From contig DASQOL010000004.1 of the NCBI GenBank assembly GCA_035644475.1, forward strand, positions 1 to 64,000: a stretch of DNA of 64,000 bases, written 5' to 3'. The notes below the pieces were generated by a model. The model ran no database searches, was not told where the DNA came from, and saw only the letters and a program-made list of their open reading frames with translations. This stretch comes from FEN-1219 sp035644475 (GTDB taxonomy: Bacteria > Pseudomonadota > Gammaproteobacteria > Steroidobacterales > Rariloculaceae). Of the stretch, positions 1-8,727 are shown in pieces. Numbering within the stretch: position 1 is the stretch's first letter; each line of letters begins with the position of its first letter. The position numbers and the translations under genes are program-made.

Positions 1-588
1 CAGCTCGTCGCGCCGTTCGACGGCGTGATCGCCGAGATCAACGGCGAGCTCGGCGAGTTCGTCACGCCGTCGCCCGTCGGCATCCCCACGCCGCCGACCA
101 TCGACTTGATCGACGCCACGTGCCTCTACATCAGCGCGCCGATCGACGAGGTCGACGCGCCGCGCGTCAAAGAAGGGCTACCCGCGCGCATCAGCCTCGA
201 CGCATTCCCCGGCAAGCCGTTCCCCGGCCACGTGCGCCGCGTCGCGCCGTACGTGCTCGACCAGGAGAAGCAGGCACGCACCGTCGAGATCGAAGCCGAG
301 TTCGACCATCCCGACGAGGGTCTGCTCGCGGGCTACAGTGCCGACGTCGAGGTGATCTTGGACCAGCGCGCCGACGTGCTGCGTGTGCCCACGTCCGTGA
401 TCCTGCCCGACAACAAGGTCTACGTGCTCGACCCCGCCACGAGCAAGCTGCAAGCGCGCGCCGTGAGCAAGGGCCTCGCCAACTGGGAGTTCACCGAGAT
501 CACGAGCGGCCTCCAAGCCGGCGACCGCGTCGTGAGCTCGATCGACCGCGAGGGCGTCGCCGACGGCGCGCTCGCCACGCCGGAGTAA
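1..588 (+). CDS. MacA-like periplasmic adaptor, C-terminal part (5' truncated)
   Basis: The window opens inside this gene; the frame is open from base 1 to the stop at 586-588, so the visible 195 residues are the C-terminal part. The first residues (VAPFDGVIAEI, then GEFVTP) look like the second half of the lipoyl/barrel-sandwich domain of HlyD/MacA-type membrane fusion proteins. A beta-barrel stretch follows, then a C-terminal membrane-proximal region with RVPTSVI and GLQAGDRVV. Such adaptors link an inner-membrane ABC or RND pump to an outer-membrane channel. The ATPase and permease genes just downstream point to a MacAB-type export system. The substrate cannot be read from the sequence. 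Confidence 0.85.
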   Translation, partial: QLVAPFDGVIAEINGELGEFVTPSPVGIPTPPTIDLIDATCLYISAPIDEVDAPRVKEGLPARISLDAFPGKPFPGHVRRVAPYVLDQEKQARTVEIEAEFDHPDEGLLAGYSADVEVILDQRADVLRVPTSVILPDNKVYVLDPATSKLQARAVSKGLANWEFTEITSGLQAGDRVVSSIDREGVADGALATPE

Positions 589-628
589 CGCGGCGCGCCG
601 CCGACGAGCGCCGCCTTAAGATCCCGCA

Positions 629-1309
629 ATGATGGAGCTCCGCGGCATCAACCGAGAGTACGAGGTCGGCGGCGAGGCCGTGCACGCGCTCGACAACGTC
701 GACCTCACGATCAAGCCCGGCGAGTACATCTCGATCATGGGCCCGTCGGGCTCGGGCAAGTCCACGCTGCTCAACGTGCTCGGCCTGCTCGACCGGCCGA
801 ACTCCGGCACCTACCTGCTGCAAGGCGAGGACGTCTCGCAGCTCGACGACGACGCGCTCGCGCAGCACCGGCAGCAGCACATCGGCTTCATCTTCCAGTC
901 CTTCCACCTGATCCCGCGCTTGAGCGCGCAAGAGAACGTGGAGCTGCCGCACGTGCTGTCGGGCACGGCGCCGCGCGTGCGCCGCGAGCGCGCCACCGCG
1001 GTGCTGAAGTCGGTGGGACTCGGCCACCGCCTCGACCACCGCCCCGACCAGCTCTCCGGCGGCGAGCGCCAGCGCGTCGCCATCGCGCGGTCGATCATCA
1101 TGCAGCCCGCCTACCTGCTCGCCGACGAGCCCACCGGCAACTTGGACTCGAAGTCCGGCGGCGAGATCATGCAGATCATCGAGCAGCTCAACCGCGACGG
1201 CATCGCGCTCCTGATCGTCACGCACGATCCGATCATCGGCAATCGCGCGCAGCGACACCTCAACCTGCGCGACGGCAAGATCGTGAGCGACGACCAGAGC
1301 AAAGCCTGA
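629..1309 (+). CDS. MacB/LolD-type ABC transporter ATP-binding protein
   Basis: This 226-residue ATPase is complete. Walker A is GPSGSGKS (38-45), the signature is LSGGERQRVAIAR, Walker B is YLLADEPTGNLDS, and the switch histidine is in VTHD. The LSGGERQRVA and DEPTGNLD wording is typical of the LolD/MacB/FtsE group that works with FtsX-type permeases. It starts 40 bp after the adaptor stop and is followed by an FtsX-type permease gene, so it probably energises one or more of the permeases at 1423, 4813 and 6032. Physiological cargo (lipoprotein, peptide, drug or lipid) is unknown. Confidence 0.93.
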   Translation: MMELRGINREYEVGGEAVHALDNVDLTIKPGEYISIMGPSGSGKSTLLNVLGLLDRPNSGTYLLQGEDVSQLDDDALAQHRQQHIGFIFQSFHLIPRLSAQENVELPHVLSGTAPRVRRERATAVLKSVGLGHRLDHRPDQLSGGERQRVAIARSIIMQPAYLLADEPTGNLDSKSGGEIMQIIEQLNRDGIALLIVTHDPIIGNRAQRHLNLRDGKIVSDDQSKA

Positions 1310-1422
1310 AGCACTCGCCGCCCGCTCGCAGAGGCGCCGCACGCGGAACAACTGCTTGGCACCGTGCGCCGGCCCTGCTAGCATCCGCGTCCAATACCTC
1401 TAACTGGTAGGCTTCCGCCGAC

Positions 1423-3897
1423 GTGCTGCTTCACGACCTGATCGTGGCGTTGCGACGGATCGCGCGTCAGCGCTTCTACAGCGCGCTGAGCGTCTCGGCG
1501 CTCGCGTTCGGCCTCGTCTGCTTCATCGCCACCTACCTGCTCGTGAGCTACATCCGCGGCTACGACCGCCACTTCGCGAACGCCGACCGCACGTACGTCA
1601 TCGCCCAAAGGGAGCGTGCCGAGGGCGAGGGCTTCGACACGCCGTTCAGCGTGAAGAGCGCGCTGCACTTGGCCGAGCAGCTCAGGCTCGACGTGCCGGA
1701 GCTCGCGGCCGTCGCCCGCCGTCAGCAAACGTTCCTGCCGGTGGCGCTCGACGGGCAACCCACGCTGCGCGCGATCTCGTACGTCGAGGCGCCGTTCTTC
1801 GACATCTTCGACTTCCTCACGCTCGCCGGCGACGTGCACGGCGCCGCGCAGCCGCGCAGCGCCGTGCTCACCCGCCGCACGGCGCAGCAAATGTTCGGCG
1901 ACGCCGCCGCCGTCGGGCGAACGATCACGCTCAACGGCAGACAGCGGGTCGACGTCACCGTCGCCGCAGTGATCGAAGACTTGCCCGCCGCGTCGCACCT
2001 CGCGCGAGGCTCGCTGTTCGCCAACGGGTTCGACCTGCTCCTGTCGTGGGACGTGTACGAGCTGATCGGCAGGACGCCGTCCGTCGACAGCTGGGTCCAA
2101 GGGCCCGTCTATACCTACGCGCTTCTGCCGGAGGACGGGTCCTTCACCGTCGCGCAGCTCGACGATCGCTTCCCCGGAATCGTCGAGCGCAACGTGCCGC
2201 AAAACGTGCGCGCGGCAAACGCGATCGAATTCCGGGCGCAGCCGGTATCCTCGATCGCGGCGACGGCTCTCCAGCAGGAATTCGAGGGATTCAACAGCAC
2301 GCCGTGGCGAATCGACGTCCTCGGCACGCTGCTGATCTTCGCGGCCGGGATCCTCGTGATCGCCTGCCTGAATTTCGTGAATCTCGCCACGGCGCAGTCG
2401 AGCGGCCGCACGCTCGAGATCGGCACGCGCAAAGCCGTCGGCGCCGATGCCTCGCTCGTGGTTCGGCAGGAGCTCGTGCAGACCGCGATCCTCGTGACCC
2501 TGGCCATCGCTCTCGCTCTGGCCGCAATCCCGCTTGCCACGAAACTGCTCACGGGCCCGTGGCCGATGGCGTTCGCGCTGCCGTGGCGCGAGCCGCGCTT
2601 CTGGATCTTCCTCGCGGCGCTGCTCTCAGGCGTGACCCTCGCGGCCGGCCTGTACCCCGCGCTGGCAGTCGCGCGGATCCGTCCCACCGCGGCGCTGCGC
2701 CTCGGCACCGCCCGCGCGGGGCCGAAGGTGTTGCGCACCGTGCTGGTGGGCGCGCAGTTCGCCAGCGCGAGCTTCCTCGTCGCGCTCGTCGTGGTGCTGC
2801 TCGCGCAACGCAACGACTTGCGCGAGACGCTGCTCGGCCGCTTCGCGGACCCGTATGCGGTCTTCGCGATCGCGCCGACGGCGCAAGTGCCCGATCGCGA
2901 GGTCCTCGCAAGCGAGCTCGCGCGCGGGCCGGGCATCAAGGGCGCAACCTATATGACCATTCCGCCTTGGACCGAGGGCCCGATCGTGCCGGTGAGCCGC
3001 GCCGTCGAGGAGCAGGCGCCGCGCTTTCCGCTGGAACTGCAACCCGTGGGCTACGACTACTTCAAGCTGCTCGACGTTACGGTCGTCGCGGGACGCGTCT
3101 TCGAGCGCGAGCGCGCCGACGACGTCATACCGCGCGGCGAGCAGGCTTCCGCGGCGCGGCAGGGCCGTCCGACCGTCGCGGTGCTCGACACCACGGCCGC
3201 GCGCGCGCTCGGCTGGCCGAACGCCGCGGACGCCGTCGGCGAGATCGTCTACCGCTCCGGGACTCCGACGGAGGTCATCGGCGTGGTCGAGCCCATCACG
3301 ATGCAGATCCGCGCGAGGGACAGCGCGGGCGCGGTGTTCACCTTGGATCCGCCGGTCAGCAATATGTGGCTCGCCCGGCTCGACAAGAGCAACGTGGCCG
3401 CCTCGCTCGCGCACATCCGCGACACGATGCAAGCGGTCAGCCCGAGCCGCGCACCTCCCTCCCTCGGTTTCTTGGATCAGATGTTCGAAAGCGCCTACTG
3501 GGCGTTCGCGCTGATCAACCGCGTGCTCGGCGCGCTCGCCGCCTTTGCGATCGCGATCTCTGCCGTCGGGCTGCTCGGCATGGCGAGCTACATGACGCAG
3601 CGGCGCACGCGCGAGATCGGCGTGCGCAAGACGCAGGGCGCGTCGCCGGGCGCGATCGCGCGGTTGCTGCTCGCCGAGTTCTCGAAGCCCGTGGTGGTCG
3701 CGAACGTGGTCGCGTGGCCGTTCGTCTTCATCGCCGCGAACGCCTACCTCGGAGTGTTCACCAAGCGGATCGCGCTCACGCCGCTGCCGTTCGCGCTTGC
3801 GCTACTTGCGACGCTGGCGCTCGCGTGGGTCGCGGTCGGCGCACGCGTCTGGTGGGCCGCTTCGTTGAATCCCGCGAGGGCCCTGCGGCACGAGTGA
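1423..3897 (+). CDS. Large FtsX/MacB-type ABC transporter permease
   Basis: Start is a GTG giving MLLHDLIVALRRI; 824 residues. There is one N-terminal membrane segment (about 20-45), a periplasmic MacB-PCD-like domain, and an FtsX block at about 300-420 with ARKAVGAD-like and LYPALAVARI motifs. A second periplasmic part and a C-terminal FtsX block follow (TREIGVRKTQGAS, ending NPARALRHE). This is the duplicated YbbP-like architecture, about twice the size of the MacB-type permeases at 4813 and 6032. It should be the inner-membrane partner of the upstream ATPase and adaptor. It works by a mechanotransmission-type mechanism in known family members; the role here is inferred. Confidence 0.88.
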   Translation: MLLHDLIVALRRIARQRFYSALSVSALAFGLVCFIATYLLVSYIRGYDRHFANADRTYVIAQRERAEGEGFDTPFSVKSALHLAEQLRLDVPELAAVARRQQTFLPVALDGQPTLRAISYVEAPFFDIFDFLTLAGDVHGAAQPRSAVLTRRTAQQMFGDAAAVGRTITLNGRQRVDVTVAAVIEDLPAASHLARGSLFANGFDLLLSWDVYELIGRTPSVDSWVQGPVYTYALLPEDGSFTVAQLDDRFPGIVERNVPQNVRAANAIEFRAQPVSSIAATALQQEFEGFNSTPWRIDVLGTLLIFAAGILVIACLNFVNLATAQSSGRTLEIGTRKAVGADASLVVRQELVQTAILVTLAIALALAAIPLATKLLTGPWPMAFALPWREPRFWIFLAALLSGVTLAAGLYPALAVARIRPTAALRLGTARAGPKVLRTVLVGAQFASASFLVALVVVLLAQRNDLRETLLGRFADPYAVFAIAPTAQVPDREVLASELARGPGIKGATYMTIPPWTEGPIVPVSRAVEEQAPRFPLELQPVGYDYFKLLDVTVVAGRVFERERADDVIPRGEQASAARQGRPTVAVLDTTAARALGWPNAADAVGEIVYRSGTPTEVIGVVEPITMQIRARDSAGAVFTLDPPVSNMWLARLDKSNVAASLAHIRDTMQAVSPSRAPPSLGFLDQMFESAYWAFALINRVLGALAAFAIAISAVGLLGMASYMTQRRTREIGVRKTQGASPGAIARLLLAEFSKPVVVANVVAWPFVFIAANAYLGVFTKRIALTPLPFALALLATLALAWVAVGARVWWAASLNPARALRHE

Positions 3898-3925
3898 CGG
3901 GGCGCGCGCACCGGGTGCCTTGGCG

Positions 3926-4453
3926 CTACGGCGGCAGCACCAGCTCCATCCCGAAGACGCTCGACGGGCGCGGCCCGCTCTGCGCGATGATTTCGATGCC
4001 GTCGTCGCGCACGAGCCAAACTTCGATCGCGCCTGCCTCGAGATAGGCAGCGACCTTCTCGTTCATGTCCGCCACGGTGTTCGACGGGGACAGGACCTCG
4101 ATGCAGATTTCCGGTGCGTTGACGAAAGGCGTGGTCAAGCGGTGACGCACGATGAAATCGTGCGAAGCCCACGCGACGTCGGGCACGCGCACGCCGATCT
4201 GCGTCTCGATCGAGCATTCGGTAAAGGTCGTGCCGTCGGGACGCAGCCTGCGCAGCTCGCCCGCAATGAATGCTTGGAGCATTCCGTGGCGATTGCTGCC
4301 TGGACTCACCTCGATCGCGCCCTTTTCGTTGAGCTCGACTTTGTACGGGATCGCTGCGAGCAGCGGATCTCCGATCATCTGCAGCCAGCGCTGGCGCAGC
4401 TGCGCACGCGAGAGTCGAGGAGAAGTGGCTCGTTCTGCGGTTGTGGCGTTCAT
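3926..4453 (-). CDS. Uma2-family putative restriction-endonuclease-fold protein
   Basis: 175 residues from the ATG at 4453; an upstream in-frame extension to 4510 is possible but has no family similarity. The Uma2/DUF820 pattern is visible: PDVAW, then EICIEVLSPSN, then a lysine-containing helix and EVWLVRDDG. This corresponds to the PD-(D/E)xK core of the family. Function is unknown; family members are often dispersed in many copies in a genome. It lies antisense between permease genes of the export locus. Two unrelated-looking Uma2 paralogues occur at 13363 and 39769. Confidence 0.85.
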   Translation of the reverse strand: MNATTAERATSPRLSRAQLRQRWLQMIGDPLLAAIPYKVELNEKGAIEVSPGSNRHGMLQAFIAGELRRLRPDGTTFTECSIETQIGVRVPDVAWASHDFIVRHRLTTPFVNAPEICIEVLSPSNTVADMNEKVAAYLEAGAIEVWLVRDDGIEIIAQSGPRPSSVFGMELVLPP

Positions 4454-4564
4454 GTTTCGGATTCGGGGCCGAACGGCTGATTCGAATGTACGCCGATCCG
4501 CATACGGCACAAGCGCAGAAACGGGCTATTCGGCCGCGAAACGCGTTGCCCGAGGCAGCTCTGC

Positions 4565-4680
4565 GATAGGGGCCTGCGGCGATCGTCACGGCGACGGACG
4601 AGTTTTCAACAATCGTCCGGTATTTCCGGACGGGATCGGCGATTTCGTCCGTCGACGTGACGATCCTGCGGAGGCACCCC
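4565..4680. repeat. Palindromic dispersed element, copy A
   Basis: This 116-bp stretch closely matches 8582-8697, with only two compensating indels. It is a large imperfect inverted repeat centred on 4623. The arms GATCGTCAC (4581-4589) and GTGACGATC (4657-4665) are symmetric around the core GTCCGG-TATTT-CCGGAC (4615-4631). It has no coding content and looks like a REP/MITE-type element. It fills most of the 359-bp gap between the Uma2 gene and the permease gene at 4813. No other feature was seen in that gap. Confidence 0.75.
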
Positions 4681-4812
4681 ATCAGCTCACTGTTCTCTAT
4701 CGCGCGCGAGTGGCAATACGCGCAGCGTCACCGGACGGTCACCGGGGCGCAGGCCGATCTGGCCGGCGGCCCTGCTTGACCGAGCCCGCGCCACCCGATC
4801 ATCCTGCGCTCC

Positions 4813-6024
4813 GTGAGAGCCCTCGACACAACGTGGATGTCGCTGACCGCGCTGCGGCGCTACCCGCTGCGCACCGCGATGCTGCTGCTCGCGATCGCGA
4901 TCGGCGTGGCCGCGGTGGTCACGCTCACGGCCGTGGGCGAAGGCGCGCGCCGCTACGTGAGCGGTCAGTTCGCGTCGCTCGGCACACACCTTCTTATTGT
5001 GCTGCCGGGCAGGGCCGAGACGGCCGGCGGCGGCATCCAGGGCCTGCTCGTCGGCGAAACCGCGCGCGAGCTCACGCTGCAAGACACAATCGCGCTCACG
5101 CGCAGCGCGGCCATCAAGCAGGTCACGCCGCTCGTGGTCGGCGCCGGCACGATCTCGTGGCGCTCGCGCGAGCGCGACATCACGGTGCTCGGCACGAGCG
5201 AGCCGATGGCGGCGATCCAGCACTGGGCCCTGGAGCAAGGCCGCTTCCTGCCGCCGAGCGACCTCGACGTCGCGACGCCGGTGTGCGTGCTCGGCTACAC
5301 CGTCGGCAAGGAGCTGTTCGACAACGCGAGCCCGGTCGGCGAATGGCTGCGCATCGGCGACTCGCGCTGCCGCGTGGTCGGCGTGCTCGCGAAGCAGGGA
5401 CTCGCGGGCGGCTTCAACGTGGACGAGACCGTGACGCTGCCGATCGCGAACGCGCAGCAGATTTTCAACACGTCGGCGGTGTTCCGGATCCTCGTGGAGG
5501 CGAGCAGCGCGGACTCGGTGCAGGCCGCGAAGCGCTACATCACCGCCGCGATCAAGCTGCGGCACGCCGGCGAGGAGGACATCACGGTAGTCACGCAGGA
5601 CGCGCTCGTGTCCACGTTCAACTCGATCTTCGGCATGATCACAGCGGGGCTCGCGGGAATCGCCGCGATCAGCTTGGTGGTGGCGGGCGTGCTGATCATG
5701 AACGTGATGCTCGTCGCGGTGAGCCAGCGCACCAACGAGATCGGCTTGCTCAAGGCCGTGGGCGCGCGCAATCGGCAGATCGTCGCGCTGTTCCTCACCG
5801 AGGCGTGCTGCCTGTCGGCGCTCGGTGCGGCGGTCGGCTTAGGCATTGGCCAAGGCGGCACGTGGCTGCTGCACGCCGCGTTCCCGGTGCTCGACTTCGC
5901 GGCGCCGCCGTGGGCGTCCGCGTCGGCTGTGGGCGTGGCGGTGGCGAGCGGCCTCGTGTTCGGCATCCTGCCGGCGCGGCGCGCGGCCGGGCTCGACCCC
6001 GTGGCCGCGCTCGCGAAGCGGTGA
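4813..6024 (+). CDS. MacB-type ABC transporter permease (first of pair)
   Basis: 403 residues from a GTG start (MRALDTTWMSL). The order is typical of MacB-type permeases: an N-terminal membrane helix (about 19-40, MLLLAIAIGVAAVVTL) and a periplasmic MacB-PCD domain. Three C-terminal helices follow, with QRTNEIGLLKAVGARN between the first and second and LPARRAAGLDPVAAL at the end. Only 7 bp separate it from the next permease, so the two are co-transcribed and probably form a heterodimer. They may share the ATPase at 629. Confidence 0.9.
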   Translation: MRALDTTWMSLTALRRYPLRTAMLLLAIAIGVAAVVTLTAVGEGARRYVSGQFASLGTHLLIVLPGRAETAGGGIQGLLVGETARELTLQDTIALTRSAAIKQVTPLVVGAGTISWRSRERDITVLGTSEPMAAIQHWALEQGRFLPPSDLDVATPVCVLGYTVGKELFDNASPVGEWLRIGDSRCRVVGVLAKQGLAGGFNVDETVTLPIANAQQIFNTSAVFRILVEASSADSVQAAKRYITAAIKLRHAGEEDITVVTQDALVSTFNSIFGMITAGLAGIAAISLVVAGVLIMNVMLVAVSQRTNEIGLLKAVGARNRQIVALFLTEACCLSALGAAVGLGIGQGGTWLLHAAFPVLDFAAPPWASASAVGVAVASGLVFGILPARRAAGLDPVAALAKR

Positions 6025-6031
6025 CGCGCCG

Positions 6032-7231
6032 ATGCGCAGCCAAGACTTCGTAAAGCTGATCGCGCAATCCGTGGCCGCGCACCGGATGCGCAGCGGGCTC
6101 ACCGCGCTCGGCATCGGCATCGGTGTGACGGCCGTGGTGCTGCTCACGTCGATCGGCGAGGGCTTGAACCACTACATCGTCGACCAGTTCACCCAGTTCG
6201 GCACCACGACGCTCGCGGTGCAGCCGGGCAAGTCGAGCACGTTCGGGGTCGCGCCCGGCGTGCTGAACTCGACGCGGCCGCTGTCGCTCGGCGACGCGGA
6301 GGCGCTCGCGCGCGCGCCGCACGTGCTGCACTCGGTGCCGATCGTCACCGGCAGCGGCTCGATCGAGGGCAACGGCCGCGAGCGCACGGTGAGTGTCTAC
6401 GGCGTGGGCCCCGAGTTCGACAAGGCGTTCAAGTTCAACGTGAAGAGCGGCACGTTCCTGCCGCCCGACGAGCTCGAGCGGGCGCGGCCCGTGGTGGTAC
6501 TGGGCTCGAAGACCTACGCCGAGCTCTACGGCACGAGCAACGCGCTCGGCGAGCGCGTGCGCATCGGCGGCGAACGCTACCAGATCGTCGGCATCATGGA
6601 GACCAAGGGCGATATGGTCGGCGTGAACCTCGACGACACCGTATATATTCCGGCCGCTCGCGGGCTCGAGCTCTTCAACCGCCAAGGCCTGGCCGAGATC
6701 GACGTGCTGTACGCGGAACGCTCGAACGTCGCGGAGGTCGTCGACGGCATCAAGCGGGTCCTGCTCGCGCGCCACGGCGGCGAGGACTTCACGATCGTCA
6801 CGCAGCAGCAGATGCTCGACGTGCTCGGCTCGATCATCGGCGTGCTCACGCTCGGCGTGGCGGCGCTCGGCGGCATCTCGCTGCTCGTGGGCGGCGTGGG
6901 CATCTTCACGATCATGACGATCGCGGTGCGCGAGCGGACGCAGGAGATCGGGCTGCTGCGCGCGGTGGGCGCGCGGCGGTCGCGCATCGCGCAGCTCTTC
7001 GTAGGCGAGGCGATGCTGCTGTCGGCGATCGGCGGGTTTGGAGGTCTCCTGCTCGGCGTGGCGATCGTGGTGCTCACGCACTTCGCGCTGCCGTCGATGC
7101 CGGCGCGGATCTCGCCGCTCTACGTGGTGCTCGCGCTCGTGATCGCGGTGGCGATTGGGTTGATCGCCGGCGTGCTGCCGGCGCGCAGCGCCGCGCGGCT
7201 CGAGCCGCTCGACGCGCTGCGCACGGAATAG
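6032..7231 (+). CDS. MacB-type ABC transporter permease (second of pair)
   Basis: 399 residues from the ATG at 6032 (MRSQDFVKLIAQ); the open frame runs further upstream but inside the previous gene. Same architecture as its neighbour: N-terminal helix (GIGIGVTAVVLLTSIGEG), MacB-PCD periplasmic domain, and three C-terminal helices with ERTQEIGLLRAVGARR and LPARSAARLEPLDALR. The tandem arrangement fits a heterodimeric exporter permease. The 180 bp after its stop hold no recognisable gene. Confidence 0.9.
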   Translation: MRSQDFVKLIAQSVAAHRMRSGLTALGIGIGVTAVVLLTSIGEGLNHYIVDQFTQFGTTTLAVQPGKSSTFGVAPGVLNSTRPLSLGDAEALARAPHVLHSVPIVTGSGSIEGNGRERTVSVYGVGPEFDKAFKFNVKSGTFLPPDELERARPVVVLGSKTYAELYGTSNALGERVRIGGERYQIVGIMETKGDMVGVNLDDTVYIPAARGLELFNRQGLAEIDVLYAERSNVAEVVDGIKRVLLARHGGEDFTIVTQQQMLDVLGSIIGVLTLGVAALGGISLLVGGVGIFTIMTIAVRERTQEIGLLRAVGARRSRIAQLFVGEAMLLSAIGGFGGLLLGVAIVVLTHFALPSMPARISPLYVVLALVIAVAIGLIAGVLPARSAARLEPLDALRTE

Positions 7232-7411
7232 CGCGACGCGAATGTCCGCTTCGGTCAGTTGTTCGCGTGGCGACTCAACTTCTGGCGATTGCGGTCCCCG
7301 GAATGTCGTCTTTCGATCGGAACGGGACGATCAGAGAAACGCCGTCAGCGCAAAAGCGCGCCGTCAGTCAGCCGCGGCGGAGGCGCTATCCCTTGCCGGT
7401 ACATCGTGCTG

Positions 7412-8044
7412 TCATTGATCCCGTCGTCCGCCGTGCCGCTTTCGGAACTCGAGGAATGAATAGAGCCGCACCCCGAGCGCGGCCACAACCAGGATCATCG
7501 CCACACCAATGACCCAACGGCCCCCGGTCGGCTGCACCAGTGCGGTTACGACCAGTGCCAAACCGCCGACCACGACCACCCGCGCGAGCAGCCGATGAGT
7601 GCGCAACCACACCTCGTCGTCGTGGAACGTCCAAGCGTTGCGTATGCCGATGATCGGGTTCTTCCTGAGCCGGCCCATCCCGTTACCGAGCACGACGAAT
7701 GCGACGCCTACCAGAACTGGCGCGAGCAAGCCGTACGGCAGACGGATCCCGCCGCGCTCAATCAAGGTCGCGGCCAAATGCGCGACGCACAGCGCTGCGA
7801 CGACGATCTGGGTCAAGCGCAAGTGCTTCCGCACCGAGGACGCACCTGGATCGCCCGGGTAGTGCCGAGTCGTCGTAGCGATCCAGGCCCAGATCGCGGC
7901 GGCGGCAAATGGTGGGAGAAAGACTCCGAGCGCCGGCCACAAAAAACCACGCTCCCGATACAGCGTCACATTCAGCGCAGCTGCCAGTACGAACGCGGCG
8001 CTGACGAGGACGCCTGTCCAGAAATCGATGCGTCGAACTCTCAT
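7412..8044 (-). CDS. SdpI-like membrane protein
   Basis: 210 residues with about six hydrophobic segments. The GRLRKNPIIGIRNAWTF motif is characteristic of the SdpI family, whose Bacillus subtilis founder gives immunity to the SdpC toxin and sequesters the SdpR repressor. The gene overlaps the upstream ArsR-type regulator gene by 4 bp, reproducing the sdpR-sdpI order. No toxin-like gene is visible beside it. An immunity role is therefore only a family-based possibility; signal sensing by repressor sequestration is an alternative. Confidence 0.85.
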   Translation of the reverse strand: MRVRRIDFWTGVLVSAAFVLAAALNVTLYRERGFLWPALGVFLPPFAAAAIWAWIATTTRHYPGDPGASSVRKHLRLTQIVVAALCVAHLAATLIERGGIRLPYGLLAPVLVGVAFVVLGNGMGRLRKNPIIGIRNAWTFHDDEVWLRTHRLLARVVVVGGLALVVTALVQPTGGRWVIGVAMILVVAALGVRLYSFLEFRKRHGGRRDQ

Positions 8045-8325
8045 CGCTTTCTCCGTCGCGGTGGCCTAAAAAAATCGACCAGCATCGCCGATACGTCCTG
8101 AACAACGGTCGTGTTCAGCGAGTACACCATCTGCTGCGCACGCCTTTCGCAGCGGATCAGCTCCGCACCCTTGAGCACGTTGAAATGGTGCGACATTGAG
8201 CCGTCTGTCAAATCGAACTCCGCAGCGATTTCACCCGCCGTGCGCGAGCCCTTTTGCAGAATCTTGAGAATCCGGCGGCGGTTCGCATCGGCAAGCGCCT
8301 TGAAAACGGTGTCAGCCTTGATCAC
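8041..8325 (-). CDS. SdpR-like ArsR-family autorepressor
   Basis: 94 residues with an ArsR winged helix: ADANRRRILKIL, then SRTAGEIAAEFDLTDGSMSHHFNVLKGAELI as helix-turn-helix and wing. It lacks the metal-binding CxC motif of arsenic sensors, as SdpR does. It is the first gene of an operon with the SdpI-like protein (4-bp overlap). A perfect 11-bp inverted repeat lies 8 bp upstream of its start, so autorepression is likely. Confidence 0.88.
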   Translation of the reverse strand: MIKADTVFKALADANRRRILKILQKGSRTAGEIAAEFDLTDGSMSHHFNVLKGAELIRCERRAQQMVYSLNTTVVQDVSAMLVDFFRPPRRRKR

Positions 8326-8333
8326 TCGGCGAG

Positions 8334-8359
8334 TGTATTTTGATATCTATCAAAATACA
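8334..8359. promoter_or_regulatory. Candidate SdpR-like operator
   Basis: Perfect inverted repeat TGTATTTTGAT (8334-8344) and ATCAAAATACA (8349-8359) separated by 4 bp. It is AT-rich in a GC-rich background and sits just upstream of the regulator start at 8325. Size and place fit a dimeric ArsR-family binding site overlapping the promoter. Confidence 0.7.
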
Positions 8360-8581
8360 AGAAACGCTTAAGTACCGTCAAGAGACGAGGCGCCCGCTTC
8401 GCACACGACCATCCGCTGAACAAGAGCGTAGGGAGGGACGCCGGCAACCGCGCAAAGAACTGCTCCGCGTCGAGACTCAAAAGATCAGCTGCGCTGAGTC
8501 GGGCGTTTGAGCGCGCCGGAACGTTAACGCGTCGACATCGCCTTGCCGCGACGATGCGCTATCCGCGCCGTGTAACTCGAT

Positions 8582-8697
8582 GATAGGGGGGCCGCGGAGA
8601 TCGTCACAACGCCGGACGGTTCTCGAGGATCGTCCGGAATTTCCGGACGGAATCGATGATTTCGTCCGTCGACGTGACGATCTTGCGGGGGCACCCT
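8582..8697. repeat. Palindromic dispersed element, copy B
   Basis: Second copy of the element at 4565-4680. The same arms are present: GATCGTCAC (8599-8607) and GTGACGATC (8674-8682). The core GTCCGG-AATTT-CCGGAC (8632-8648) has a changed centre base. It occupies the 402-bp gap between the SdpR-like gene and the MarR gene and ends 30 bp before the MarR start. The remaining 220 bp (8360-8581) show nothing recognisable. Confidence 0.75.
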
Positions 8698-8727
8698 ACC
8701 GGCTCGCGGCTCTCCGGGGAGCTTCAG

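Noticed and set aside
2046..4046. Long open frame of 666 codons overlapping the large permease in another frame
   Set aside because: Arg/Ala-rich translation with no motif; it is a GC-rich shadow of the permease at 1423. The same applies to long antisense frames at 4152-6053, 5795-7081, 16710-17960, 20734-22137, 30262-31491, 33406-35811 and 40520-42070.
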